Shown one piece after another: positions 25,701-37,574 of a DNA stretch of 64,000 nt. This DNA is from Fratercula arctica (lineage: Eukaryota; Chordata; Aves; Charadriiformes; Alcidae): assembly GCA_947846985.1 (NCBI GenBank), contig CANTUZ010000002.1:57988885-58052884 (forward strand), written 5' to 3'. The translations under genes and the position numbers were made by a program. The notes under the pieces were generated by a model, which was not told where the DNA came from, made no database searches, and saw only the letters and a program-made list of their open reading frames with translations. Every line of letters starts with the position of its first letter. The first letter of the stretch is position 1.

Positions 25701-28111
25701 ATTGTAAAAAGACACACATCTTATATAAACACTGCCCTCAAACAAATGTGGCATTCATCTTAAAGCATAGAATTTCCAAAATAGTCCCAAAAGTTTCTAT
25801 TCATATTCTCTAACATAAATGACTAAAATGTTTGCTTCTATCCAAAGCTGCCATACTGTAGAGAAGTCTTCCTAGGCTGTAAGAGCTTGCCAAATTTTAA
25901 TAACTGAAAATATCAATATTGGATACTACTGCCTGCTCATCTTGCTTGTGCTAAATAAAATGGTGCAAGTAGAAAAAAATGGGTGCTATAACTTAGTCTT
26001 TGAAACAATAAAATTCATGTTGTTCCATAGTGCTGCTGGAGGAGAAATCTTTGACCAGTGTGTGGCTGAAAGAGAGGAAGCCTTCAAAGAAAAAGATGTT
26101 AAACGACTTATGAAGCAGATCTTAGAAGGAGTTTCATTCTTGCACAGAAACAATGTGGTTCATCTTGACTTAAAGGTAAGATTGTTGCTGTATTTTTCTC
26201 ATTTGTTTCTTATCTGCTCACTTTCTTATTGGTCATATGTCATACTGATGCTAATTTGTAAATAACACAATTTTTATTTAGTTATTCTTCAAACAATAAA
26301 ATTCAACTTTGAGATGCAGTAGGCACCAGGGTTGCAATCCTTTTGGGGAGTTTCTATGATTATGTTAAATATAAACTTAATTTAAGTGAAATATAATGAA
26401 GTCAAAAGCAGATTTGCGTTGCACCTTAAATTGCGAATGTGTACTTTGAGTAAGACCTGGCTCATTTTAAAGTGCAGTAAAAATGACTGGGTATTATATG
26501 ATCATTAAAAATAGGTTAGTTTTTGTACTGACTTGAGTTTTAATGAAGCAGAAAATGGCAGAGATACTAGTAGTATAAAGTGTACTGTTTCAGAATGACG
26601 TGTTCATATAGGACTGGTAAACAGTATATTAATGTGTTAAATATATTTATAACAGTTGGGGCTTTTTTAAATTACTGTAAGACTTAAAGGTTTGTCATTT
26701 ACTGCCGAACAGTTGGCCACTACCCTATTGGTATATCAATTATCATGATTTACTGGAGTAAATATTTTTTTCTTACTGAAAAATAGTTTTGACCCAAATC
26801 AAGAGAAAAGTACAGTTGCCGTCATACAAAATCCAGACTATTGCTTATGGTTAGGGAGGGAGTTGTAACAGAGATCTAGAAAACTATGATCTCCCATTGG
26901 CAGCAAGCTGCAATAATTTTCTTTACCTTCTATTCATACTCATGTGGAAGATGCAATTTTATCTCATTTTGAGATTGAACTACTTTATTATTGCTAAGCA
27001 AGACAGTATAACAAGTATCTTGCATTAAAATTTTCAAATTTTTTTTTACATGTCAAATTCCCATATTTATGAAGTATGTAGTAAGCCACTACACGCTGCT
27101 TATGTTGCTGAGCCTTACTTATACTAATTGCATTTTGGCAGTAGTATGAAGCTGCCAGTAGATTCCAGTATCAAGCTGTACATACTTAATACATAACCTG
27201 ACACATCATGCACCATTCATCAGCTAAAGCAGACGATGAGTAATATTTGCATACAAATCTCTCACCTGCTTGGTTTTCCAACCATTTATTCAAATAATTT
27301 CTAGTATCCTTTCAAACTTTCTGTAGCCCATTGATTTAGTCATACACATAAAATATTAATAATTGTACTCAAATAATTATGGAAAATTTTTAGCAAGTGA
27401 TGTGACAGTAAGTGTTCAGAAGGACTAAAAATGAGCAGATAGAATACCTTAAAGTTCCAGTACACTTACACAAGATACTCGGTGTCTCTATTGAGTTGGC
27501 CAAAAATACTTCCTTTGCATTTCCTTGAAGCAAAGTGTGTAAAATTAAAACATGTCTTTTGTGGACAGTATGTATTAATACATGTTTGCAGTTAAAGCTG
27601 TGGTGTTCCTGAGCACTATCAGCTGGATTTCTGTAATCAGAAATGCATTGTGCTTTATTTGACTACAGTACTTTTCTTAAAGGCAAAAGTAGACTGGAGT
27701 GTTGATTACAGCTTGTGGATGGGTAGCTTTTTCAAAGTTCAGAAAAATCTAACTTACAAACTCTTTCCAACTGATCGGAAAACTTATGTTATAAAATTGA
27801 GCATCTCCAGTTCTCAATGAAAGATCCAGCATTGCTTTGCTGGCTTATAAAACTTAATTAGCAGAGCAAATTGTCTAGTGTTTGAGTTTAATATGTTTAT
27901 ACATTACTGCAGCGTGCAACGTTTTTGAAAAGTGGATCTTAAAAGGAGTCCTAATTGCAGTGTGATTACTTTCGTGATATATGAGACTATTGGTCTTTTG
28001 CAAAATAAGACTTAGGGAAGTCTTCAGAATATTGTCAAATAACAGTAACAGAAACTGTAGGTTTAAAACAGATAATTTACAAAGATTGATTGACCTACAT
28101 GCCTTGCAAGA

Positions 28112-28150
<39 letters not shown>

Positions 28151-31100
28151 CCATTTTTCAAGGAACTCAATTTGAAGTTGGGTGCTGGTTTTGGCTGTGT
28201 GTTTACTAACCCACTGGCCTCAAACCGTTATCTGTTGTATAGTGTGGCTCATGCTGCTTTATCTAGTGCTTACAGCACTATGGAATTTACTAAATACTTA
28301 GTTTTGTAGGGTGACATTTGGAAGACTTGTGCAAAGCGTACTGCTGGTAAGCAAGGTGTTTGCCAGTATCAAAAAAGTTTACAAATACTTGCTAAAATGT
28401 TTTCCTTGTGCTATTAGCTTCATGTTTGGGTCTCTGAAGGTTTCCCTTTCATTTGTCTGGTACAAATAACTTTTGATAGGTCCATCCAGTTTTCCTATGT
28501 TGCACCTTTAAAAAAAGTCAGGTTCCATGCCCAGAAGAATTTAAGTCAAAATGGCTGTCAGTATGTGATTGTCAGCTTGTTGTAGTTTTGTATTACGAAT
28601 CTAATCAACCAGATCTATGACACTGACAGCTAGCTTGCTTTAGCTTCCATCTGCCCCCTTAATAGATGCAAGATTTTTCCTATGAGACTGAACACTGCAG
28701 AAAACCAGGGTATTTTGATGTGGCCTAGCAGGGTTGCCACCTGATCATTTCTTTCCAAAAGCATGGTTCTCCTGAAAGATGGTTGAAAAATGGCTTGTTT
28801 TTAATAGCAAAATCCAATCGTGTAATCCAGTTTTGACTTGGAGAAAGAGCAAATATAATGCTACTGTGTGCAAATTAAATATCACTCGACAGTATTGTGT
28901 TGATGCTATTTAATTTGTAGGGTGTGCATAGACTGTAGTCAGGAGTCTTTCATCTCCTTTTAATGGTGCATAAAAGCTGCAGAGTAAGGGAAGACTCCTT
29001 TCTCTGTGTTTTTGCTGTTTGACTTGATCTTGAATTGGTGTTTTGTAAAAACTTGAAGTAGTTGAGAATGGAAGAGAATTTAAAAAGGTGTGGGGGTTGA
29101 GGAAGGACTGGGCTGCCTTTTGTATACAGTGGAGGCAGGTAAAGAGCCTTACACAGCCCTGGGGTTTGGGAGAATAACTGCTCCAAGCAGCATTCTCCTA
29201 CAGTATATAATACGCTGGTTATCCAACAGACAGCTTTCCCTTCTTTCTGTATTGTTTTCAAGATGTTGTGTACAGTGAGGACAACTAGCAAAATCACTGT
29301 TTGAAATGTTTGGGGTGTCATTTTACACCAATATTCAGAAAGCAAACTAATGCAATTACAGAAGCAGTGGCCTGTTAAAAAAACATTACAGATTAATTTT
29401 CTCAACTGAGTTTTCCAGGTGGATTAAGGTGGAATGTTAATAACACAGAAGTGTAGCATTAATAGAAGTGTAGTATTCCTTGTCTAAAGGAACACCCAGG
29501 AAATTAAGAACAGAGTTAAAGTATTTTTTCAAGGCAAAAGAGCAGTTTAATCTGGAGTTCAAGCCTTTATAGCAATTACAGCAAAGCTTTTTATTAATAG
29601 GCAGGTATAGAGTATCCAGATTCTACAGAACCTATTTTGATTATGGCCTTATTTCTTAATTTGAGACTTACTTGCATTGCTTATTTTGGCGAATAAAGTG
29701 TGATGCCAGTCTAATATGTGTACTCTCGTAGTGACTGTTGCATTTTTCCACTTGTACACGTGGACCAGAACAACCCAACCCGCAAGCAAATTCTGCTGTT
29801 ACATTTCAATTACTTAAAGATATGGGAGTCCTTTAAGTGTTTTAGGACAGAGTGATCAGCTTTAGTATCTTTACACGCAATGTAGCTGGGGTATCCCAGG
29901 TATTCTGTTTTTCCTGTTTCTGCCCATTTTTCCTTGGATAACTCCTGTCTTGTCTTCTAGGGATCTGATTTTTCTTTTTTTAAAATACCATAAAATTTGA
30001 TACTTACTGTTGCAAGTGAAGGTGAGGCATTGATTAGTTTAAAAGCATGACTTTTATTATGCGTCCCATTCTAGAAGAAGTCCTATTCTTCTTGAAACCA
30101 GCTAAAGACACAAGAAATATTAGGGCCATAAGTTCATAGAAACTTCTGGAATAATGGCAAATTTGCAATACATAGATTTTGCCATTGTAGAGTCAGTTTA
30201 CAAGATTCCAAAACCTGCTGGCAATGTAGAGTTGAAGGGTAGGAATCACAATTCACTAAGTACAGTTATCAGAAACTATTTGTGTGATTCGCAGAATAAG
30301 TTTCTACAGCTCCTAGGTGAGAACAGCTCTTTGTATATATTGCCTTTACTTTGGCCTTTGCACTGAAGTTCTTAGTGCTAAGAAAGCTATGCTCTTTTTA
30401 GTCCAATTTAAGTGAAAAATGTAAGACTAGTTAGTATTTGTAGTGACAAATTATGCTTTTCACTGCTGTTACACTAGCATGATGATACAGGTATAACCAA
30501 AACCTCAAATTTGTAAAGCCCCCAACTTTCTGATTGCTGACAGTATGCCTGGAAAAATACAACTTTTTTTTCTTGTTTTTATAATCTTTCCAAAGGTACC
30601 TGTTTCTGGTCATGCTAATGTGACATTGGGCTAGACTCATGTGGCCACATCATGTGGTTTCTGTGCACATACCAATCTGGCAGTAAAGTACATCCATTCA
30701 GATTGTCCATTAGGCAGGAATTTTTTCTTTTTATGCTTTTGTTCAGTGCACAACATAAGAGGATCTAAATTGGAACCTTTAAGCCTTACTGCAGTAGTGG
30801 GGGAGGTTTTTAAATGTTGTCATTTGACAGTTGCGATTTCATTAATGCTTGATGGTAAGAGTGAAAGGCCCTTTTCAGAACAGCTACCAGGAGAGCCTCT
30901 GGCTTGCATCTCTCCTGCCTTTGTGGGCTAATCAGCATTAGGCAAACCTAGATGTATTATAGGAATGGAAAAACAAAAGAGAAACAGCTGTACAGATGTG
31001 GGAAAATGATCTTCCTTTTCTTAAAGCTTTAGAGTAACTGTGTCAAGCTGAAACCCATGGTAAGTTCAAAACTACAGCTTCTTTAAGGTTTCATGCTTGT

Positions 31101-34100
31101 ATATAGACTGTCACTTCACTTGAACCCCATAATGATTCCTTAAGAGAAAAAAAATACTGATATTTCATTATGAATTGATTTAGCTTTATGGCTCAATTCA
31201 TACTGTAGGCAGGCTTCTTCTGCATAGGTGTGTTTTTAGTAATAAGATTATTTTTTAAAAAAAGACAATAAAGACTTCTGGCAACTACATTATCTACTAA
31301 CATGTTATAATACAGGGCTTAAGGGTTTCATGAAGTGTTTCAATTAAAAACTTTTCCTTGTTTAAATATAGCGAACAAATGCTTTTCTCATGCTTTCTAT
31401 TTGCCTCTTCAGAAAGTAACTAAATTTCCCACTGGGAAGAACATCTGAGAGACTAATTAGGGAGGGCATGGTCAGCATTTTTGGATGTTTGCTTTTCTAA
31501 TACAGATACAGAATAACAAATGTGAACTATAAAGGGTATGGTAATACACAGCTCCAAAAGCCACCAGATCCCAGTTTGTAAGCAAAGAAAAAAAAAAAAA
31601 ATCTGTTCTTAAGACACAGATTTACAAACAGAAAATGGATTGACAACATCATGGAGTTAGTTTGAAATACTATGGTTTAACTTTGCAGGAATGAGAGAAA
31701 TTGACTATATTTAGGTCTTGCAGCAAGGAGAACTGGCGCAAGGTTTCTAAAAGGTTCTTGCATGTTTTTATGTCTGTGTTCAAAAGCAGGGCTGTTCATG
31801 TGAAAGCATGCCTTCATGATTGACATGGGGAGGAGGAGAGAATGGGTCAGTGAGTAGGGGAAAAAAGTATAAGTGTTGGTGTTAATCAAGTTGGATTATC
31901 AGTCAGTGTTTGCTTTCATGCTCTTACTCTTTTGCTGTCCTTCCTCCTCCTTCCTTCAACCACCTCTGATGCAAGATGATCCAGGTTCTCAATAAAGGCT
32001 TCACTTTTATGGAACTTGTGCTCATCAGAGGCATGAATATAGTGCCAACTGTCTGTTACCATTCAGAGAAGTTAATGTTAGAACCCAATGTGATCATTGG
32101 CCCAGGGGCAGGGAGGGTCACACTTTTTTTTTTTTTTTTGGCAAGAGTATGCTTCAGTTACAAAAAAAATCTCTTAAGACCTGTTGTCTAAAGTTAGCTT
32201 TCAGATTTTATTTTTTTTTTTAAACTGAGCTAGCATTCAGAGCTAGACACTGAGGAACTTCTTAATGACCACAAAGTTGCTTTGAAGGATGACAGCCAAG
32301 ATCTAGTGACGTCAGAGCAAACAAGTTTATCCAAAGGCGATGCTCTTAAAAACCTGTTTTTCAGGCTGCTGTATTTTTTTTAAACTGTTCTTCAGTTAGT
32401 ATTCTGTAATACAATTGTTTGTACTTTGAACAAGATTGAGGTCGGTTGCAACACACTTTCTTTAAACAGATGTAGTCAAAATAGTTTTATGTGTTCAGCT
32501 CTTTTAAAATGATTGGGCGCTTTTGAATGCACTTCAACAGGAAATATTTTACACCATCTATTGAAAGGAGGCAAGGAGGAAAGGGGAGTAAATAGGTACA
32601 AATGTGGGGGTATTTATATGCTATTGTTAAATGTTAGCTACTGGCATGTCTTTTGTATGTGTTCTAAGCTAATAAAGGTAGATGTTTGATTCTCAGTTAT
32701 AAACAGAAAATCCTGCCACTCCTTTTAGCCTACGCGTCTGTTCAAGTCCACCTTGGGGGAGAAAAAAAACCAACCATAAATGATCCTGGGTAGCGTACGT
32801 GTTATGGAATGTATTATTGCTACTCACAATCTAAAATAATTACGCAATATGGTGTCATAGACATTAGATGTAGGTGATTCTGAAAGTCTCCTTTGTTTTT
32901 TCAGCCCCAAAATATTCTTCTAACCAGTAAGTCTCCTCTGGGAGACATTAAGATAGTAGATTTTGGCCTTTCCAGAATAATGAAGAGCAGCGAGGAACTA
33001 AGAGAAATTATGGGAACTCCAGAATATGTGGGTAAGTTGTTACTATATGAGTGATGTAGCCCCGAGGAGGGGGCTGTCCGGGCTTTGGGGGAGTGAAGAG
33101 GAACTGCCTCAACTTAGTGAATGCCGGGCTGGCTGTATCGTTACTGTGCTGAAAGATCAGGTTAATACTTGGATGTGGTCCTGCTGTAAAAGCTAGAACT
33201 GGCAAGCCTTGTCAGTCTAATGAGTGATAATTGTGTGGTTGTGTTGAAGATGAGAACGCACTTTAGATGACACTTACCAGCAGTGATAACAATTATTACT
33301 TGGATTAAAAATTCAGAATTACATATTCAGTCTCTGAATGCAATAGTTTAGCTTGTAGAGGTTTATAGCCATTTCAATTTTTTTAAAAGCAAATCGTTCC
33401 AGGCCTTGAAAATGTACTTGAAAATATCATTAAATTGTATAGTATATATGGGTATGGGTTTCAGTGCTGGAATATAGAATGTTGGATACAGCTTCCTTAA
33501 TTGGTAAGGAGACTGGCCTGGCTTCTGAAGAGGACAATAAAAGGAAAAGAACTGGTTTTACTTAAAACCAATAGATGATAGTAATCACTTAAATAGCTTG
33601 AATAGAAATATCTCTTATTTCAAAAGATGGTCATGGTTCAAATGGCTTATACTAAATCTTACCACATGACTGTTATTGCAGTATATAACTATGATATTAT
33701 GTCTACATATGACAAAAATAGAACTTGGTTTTTTTTCCCCAAATAGCTCCTGAAGTTCTGAGTTATGACCCAATCAGTACAGCAACTGACATGTGGTAAG
33801 CTGAACAAATGAATTGTCATCATAACTAACTTTACTGGAAAGGTGGTGATTTTAAAAAATAAATAAAAAATGTTTTTCTGTTTCACTTTTAATTTAGGAG
33901 CATTGGAGTACTGGCATACGTTATGCTAACAGGGATATCACCTTTCTTAGGGGATGATAAACAAGAAACATTCTTAAATATATCTCAAATGAACATAAGT
34001 TACTCTGGAGAAGACTTTGACCTCATATCAGAGTCTGCTGTGGATTTCATCAAAACTCTGCTGGTTAAGAAACCCGAGTAAGTAAAATACACAATTCTAT

Positions 34101-35222
34101 ATGCTAATGTCTGACTGGATTCGTTTTAAATGTAGCAAGTGTTGGCATTTTCATTTTTAAAGTATAAGGGAACTTTGATTATTCATATTTCATTGTGCTA
34201 TTACTTTTCATGTATACGAAAAGAGAAGTTCTCCATGTCCCTCCAAACTTGCATGTTCTGAATGAGTCTTAAGTGTTAGTAACTAAAACTCAAATTCATT
34301 TCCTAAAACTGTATATGAATTGTAGCATGCAGTACAGTATACTGACTTTGCTGATGTCTTTTAAATCAACTGTACTCTGAGCCTTTTACTCTTGAGTTGG
34401 TAGAGTCCCTTTCTCTTTTCTGGTTCATTAGTATGCTTTTCTTAATGGGCAGCAAATTGGAAATTCCAGGTCTCAAAATAGAAGAGGTGTTTTCTGTGGT
34501 ACTTCACAAGTTCCTCATGGGGCCTGTCAGCTATTGAAATTGCCATTGCTTGTCTATGAGAATTCTTTAAGAATGTAAGGATTGGATAATTTTCCTATAT
34601 GGGAAAAAAAAAATCATTTGTATAAGCTTTGAAAGTTTTGGAAACATGGGAGTGTTAACTGTGATATTTAAGGATCTATGAACTCCTTTATTTTAAATGT
34701 TGGCAGTTCATCTCCAACATTTCTCTCTTTTTTGGTAAAAGGTAACTATCAGCACATTTTTTAGAAGTTCTATCAGTCTGTCTTTAATACAGTCATATCC
34801 TTGGAATAATTTGTATGGATCTCTTTTGCAAGGTACTGGATTTCAAATTCATTTGGACATTTATTTTAACACTTTCCTTCCTCCGCAGGGACCGGGCAAC
34901 TGCTGAAGAATGTCTTCAACATCCATGGTTAGAACAAAGCAATAATCCTGCTTGCAGGATCTGGAATAAGAGTACAGGAGGGGAGAGCAGTGATGTCACC
35001 CAGAAAGATGCAGATTCTGCCTTCGAAAAATCGGTAGATGCTGAGAAAAATGAAGAGGAAGAATCGATAGTGACAGAAGAACTAATTGTAGTGGCTTCAT
35101 ACACACTGGGACAATGTAGGCAGTCAGAAAAAGAAAAAGTAACTGAGCAGAAAGCCATTTCCAAACGATTTAAATTTGAGGAACCATTGCTGAAAGAAAT
35201 ACCAGGAGAATTCATTTACTGA
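10566..35222 (+). CDS. STK17A: STK17A (DRAK1) Ser/Thr kinase, whole coding span, 7 exons
   Basis: Coding exons 10566-10753, 18796-19008, 26031-26175, 32905-33031, 33747-33795, 33898-34077 and 34889-35222 join in phase across GT/AG introns. Together they make 1236 nt, or 411 residues (human about 414, also seven exons). The product is a death-associated-protein-kinase-family Ser/Thr kinase, reported as mainly nuclear and pro-apoptotic. Visible kinase features: Gly-rich loop 62-69 (GRGKFAVV), ATP lysine K84, alphaC glutamate about E102, catalytic loop HLDLK 178-182 with D180, DFG 201-203, APE 225-227, and domain end near HPWL 312-315. HLD in place of HRD is normal for DRAKs. An Arg/Lys-rich patch (RKRRK, 87-91) follows the ATP lysine. 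A proline-rich N-terminus (P17-P23), a variable acidic linker (316-359) and a strongly conserved tail (360-411, ending GEFIY) flank the kinase. The paralogue STK17B (DRAK2) is less likely given the RTEPF N-terminal motif, the tail and the COA1 neighbour. Confidence 0.97.
10754..18795 (+). other. STK17A: STK17A intron 1
   Basis: An 8.0 kb GT/AG intron in phase 2. The first 450 bp belong to the CpG island, followed by a C27-T12 tract and then AT-rich sequence. No supported exon or recognisable interspersed repeat was seen in it. Confidence 0.85.
11325..11363. repeat. Homopolymer tract C27 followed by T12
   Basis: An uninterrupted run of 27 C is followed directly by 12 T, 572 bp into intron 1 of STK17A. 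The complementary G27 could form a G-quadruplex. Runs this long are also often mis-sized by sequencing and assembly, so the exact length is uncertain. Confidence 0.95.
18796..19008 (+). CDS. STK17A: STK17A coding exon 2 (kinase N-lobe)
   Basis: Acceptor TTTCAG|AGGAAA, donor TA|GTAAGT. Encodes the rest of the Gly-rich loop, K84 in the EFAAKF motif, the basic [10 protein letters not shown] patch, helix alphaC ([11 protein letters not shown]) and strands beta4-beta5 ([16 protein letters not shown]). The 213 nt run from phase 2 to phase 2, splitting Y134. Positions 110-114 read AQCNLW, where human STK17A has AQDNPW (recalled, not aligned here). Confidence 0.97.
19009..26030 (+). other. STK17A: STK17A intron 2
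   Basis: A 7.0 kb AT-rich GT/AG intron. It contains short A/T runs but no supported exon, RNA gene or recognisable transposable element. Confidence 0.85.
26031..26175 (+). CDS. STK17A: STK17A coding exon 3 (hinge to catalytic loop)
   Basis: Acceptor TTCCATAG|TGCT, donor AAG|GTAAGA. Encodes hinge residues [12 protein letters not shown], helices alphaD and alphaE ([16 protein letters not shown]) and the catalytic loop through HLDLK, residues 134-182. Catalytic D180 and K182 are present. The 145 nt end in phase 0. Confidence 0.97.
26176..32904 (+). other. STK17A: STK17A intron 3
   Basis: A 6.7 kb AT-rich GT/AG intron containing an A28 run at 28115-28142. No other supported feature was seen. 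Confidence 0.85.
28115..28142. repeat. Poly(A) tract of 28 bases
   Basis: An uninterrupted A28 inside STK17A intron 3, followed by GAAAAAACCC. It could be the remnant tail of a retrotransposed sequence or a simple homopolymer. I see no target-site duplication or recognisable source sequence beside it. Confidence 0.9.
32905..33031 (+). CDS. STK17A: STK17A coding exon 4 (DFG and activation loop)
   Basis: Acceptor TTTTTCAG|CCCC, donor G|GTAAGT. Encodes residues 183-224: the PQNILL strand, the [10 protein letters not shown] magnesium-binding motif with D201, and the activation segment through MGTPEYV. The 127 nt end one base into A225. Confidence 0.97.
33032..33746 (+). other. STK17A: STK17A intron 4
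   Basis: A 715 bp GT/AG intron in phase 1. No repeat or other feature seen. Confidence 0.9.
33747..33795 (+). CDS. STK17A: STK17A coding exon 5 (APE motif, 49 nt)
   Basis: Acceptor CCAAATAG|CTCC, donor TG|GTAAGC. Encodes A225 to the first two bases of W241, including the APE motif and SYDPIS. It is too short to appear as a free open reading frame. It is required to keep the frame and supplies the invariant glutamate of APE (E227). Confidence 0.96.
33898..34077 (+). CDS. STK17A: STK17A coding exon 6 (kinase C-lobe)
   Basis: Separated from exon 5 by a 102 bp intron. Acceptor AATTTAG|GAGC, donor CCCGA|GTAAGT. Encodes W241-E301: the alphaF region [13 protein letters not shown], then [26 protein letters not shown] and [17 protein letters not shown] free open frame is absent from simple scans because the exon has no own start codon in a long frame. 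The assignment rests on family match and phase. Confidence 0.96.
34078..34888 (+). other. STK17A: STK17A intron 6
   Basis: An 811 bp AT-rich GT/AG intron in phase 2. Nothing else recognisable. Confidence 0.9.
34889..35222 (+). CDS. STK17A: STK17A coding exon 7 (terminal) with stop codon
   Basis: Acceptor CTCCGCAG|GGAC. Encodes the end of the kinase domain ([14 protein letters not shown]), a Ser/Asp/Glu-rich linker (316-359) and the conserved tail with [35 protein letters not shown] and final EIPGEFIY. The stop is TGA at 35220-35222. Confidence 0.97.
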
Positions 35223-36720
35223 ACTGTGTGGAGCTTCATAGCTATAACTGGAGGGCAGTGTTTTCTACTAAACAAAAATATCCTAGCCAAGTGAATTTCT
35301 GATATGCAATAAATGTTCTAGATAAAAGAAAATGTTGATAAATGGCATCCAAGGAAAATATGCCAAGTTTTTAATTTCATGGAACAAATAAACAAGATTT
35401 CAAGTGGCTGGTGGGAATTTAACAAAGATAAAAGCTTATTTTTGTTTGTATCTTTTATTTCTGGGGGTTTTTTTGTTGCTTGATAGCAGAGTTTTTGTTA
35501 ATTGTTCCAGTGTTATGGTGAAGTTGACATTGGAAGTGTTTCAGTGACAGATGTCAAGAGGAGTATTTTAGGATATATTTTGGCATTTAATGCAAATATA
35601 ATGCTGGGTTTTCCTCAAACACCTTTTAGCACTCCTGACTTCAGTGGAACTATCTGCTGATTTAAAAATTGTGAGAGGAGAATTTGATCAACTGGTTTGA
35701 CGTACAGATTTCAAAGCTGTACTGTGTATATATTTCTTTAAGTTTACATCAAGTCAAAGACCCAGACTCACCTGGCATACAGCCCAAGTAAGCTGCGCTT
35801 CTCTAGCAAGAGATGCGTGCGTCCCACAGGTGAAGAAACCTGTCTTGGTGAACAATTCCAGATTGCAGTGGTGATACTTCTTTATTTGGGAGCACAGTTA
35901 AGGCCTGCTCCAGAGGGTGATGAATTTGCTTAAGTCAGTGACTCGTGAGAGCCAGCAGAGATCATTCCTGTCCCCTCCTGCGTTGGGTGACATGTGCTAA
36001 GAGAATCCAGCTCAGTGTGACTGCACAATGTTGATGAGCGGAACAAAGACAATGACAGAGGGTTTGATGTAGCTCTGTTCAAGTTCTGGCCACTGACTTC
36101 ACTGCGTTAGATCAGACAGTTTGTCCAACTCATGATAAATCAGCCCTCGATTCCACCCCACCCCCCCCCAAAACGCAGCTGGGGTTTTACTGGGAGCATG
36201 AGGTCATTGCTGCCTTCTTTCTGTTCCTCTTACTGCTGCTTTAAGGAAGAAAGAAGCATCCTTAGGCTAAATTGCATAACCTTGTTCGATACAGCTATCA
36301 GATGAGGAAGGAGCGACTGCTTCCTCTGAAACAATGAAGCACAACTCATACCTCGTGCTGCCCAATCACTCTCCCTTAGATGCCTGGAAAAACAGCATGT
36401 GTATGATGGGGCAGAGTGGGATTAGGGAGCCATACGGGTGGGTCATAGTTCTCAAAGGACACAGTCCCTCAGAGGACAAAGCTGGAACCAACTGGATATC
36501 AAAATTGACTGGTTTTTGCAATGTACAGGTCTGAGGATCTTGGACTGAGTCCTAGTTTTCTAAGGAATCTTTCATACTGATGCTGTTCCAAAGTTTAATT
36601 TTTATGTAATTGAAGTTTAGTACTATTATATTGTATACTGTTAACTATTCAACTATTTATTTGGTTTCCTTATGCTGTTCCTTTATAATAAACCCTGACA
36701 AAAGTTTTCTTGCTATAAAA
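35223..36720 (+). other. STK17A: STK17A 3' UTR (minimum extent) with alternative poly(A) signals
   Basis: AATAAA hexamers on the plus strand occur at 35308, 35387 and 36687, with further ones at 37211, 38418 and 39196. The first pair would give a UTR of about 100-190 nt. The signal at 36687 gives about 1.5 kb, and the one at 39196 about 4 kb. Which are used cannot be read from sequence; tandem use is common for such genes. Confidence 0.55.
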
Positions 36721-37553
36721 CAATGACTAGGAACTGTTAAGCTAGTTTTTCCTTTTTTCTGTGTTGCTACAGATTTTTCCTAATTTGAAATGTACCACAA
36801 ATATTCTTAATCTTTTGAGCGAACGGGAGTTCAGTGCTCTGTTAATATAACAGTTCCTCTTTCACACAAAAGGTAAATGGCTTATAACACAAGCAGTGCT
36901 GGGGTGATCTGACTGGCATTGCTGTAAGGGTGGGAGAAAAAGCACTAGTAAAGAAGAAAACCAAAAAGCAGCAGTGTGACACTGAGGGGGGCAGGGACCA
37001 TTTTTCCATAAGGCTTTATTGCCAGCAGTCTGGTTGCCTTCACTTGAAGCCACATCAGAAAAATTGCACCTAAATTAAACTGTTCTATCAGGCTTCTTTC
37101 CACCCCCCCCCACCCCTGCCATGGAATTGCATATTGAATATTGATGCAGGTAGGGCAACTTCTCACTCCTTGAAGACCTTCATATAAAAAAAACCATCCA
37201 ATAGTATGTAAATAAATAATAGAGTTTGGATGTGGTTTATATTGTAATGCAGAGATGCCTTTCATACTCTGGAGAAATGAGTCATTTGCTGTTTTTTTTT
37301 CCCCTTCCTGTAGACAGCAACCGACAGGCTGCTGCCGAGGGGCTACTGTGCAAGTGCTGGCTGTTAGCAGAAGCTAACACCACTTCTCTGTTGTTTATCT
37401 GGGCAGCTCTGGAGGTGGACAGTAGCTGCGTTACTGCATGTTTGACCCAACCTACAATGCTGATCTGTTTCAGAGTTTTTGAGCTGACAGTACTCTTCAC
37501 GGGCATCCTTCTTTTACTGTTCGGTCATTTGCCCGAGATGATTTGCTTGGGGC

Positions 37554-37574
37554 GGGGGGGGGGGGGGGGGGGGG
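37554..37574. repeat. Poly(G) tract of 21 bases
   Basis: G21 begins in GGGGCGGGG context and is followed 62 bp later by a run of 11 C (37637-37647). It could form a G-quadruplex or a G/C-stem hairpin. The exact length is prone to assembly error. Confidence 0.93.

Noticed and set aside
25942..26030. In-frame ATG and open sequence directly upstream of STK17A exon 3
   Set aside because: It is intron 2 sequence read through the acceptor; the conserved protein begins exactly after TTCCATAG.
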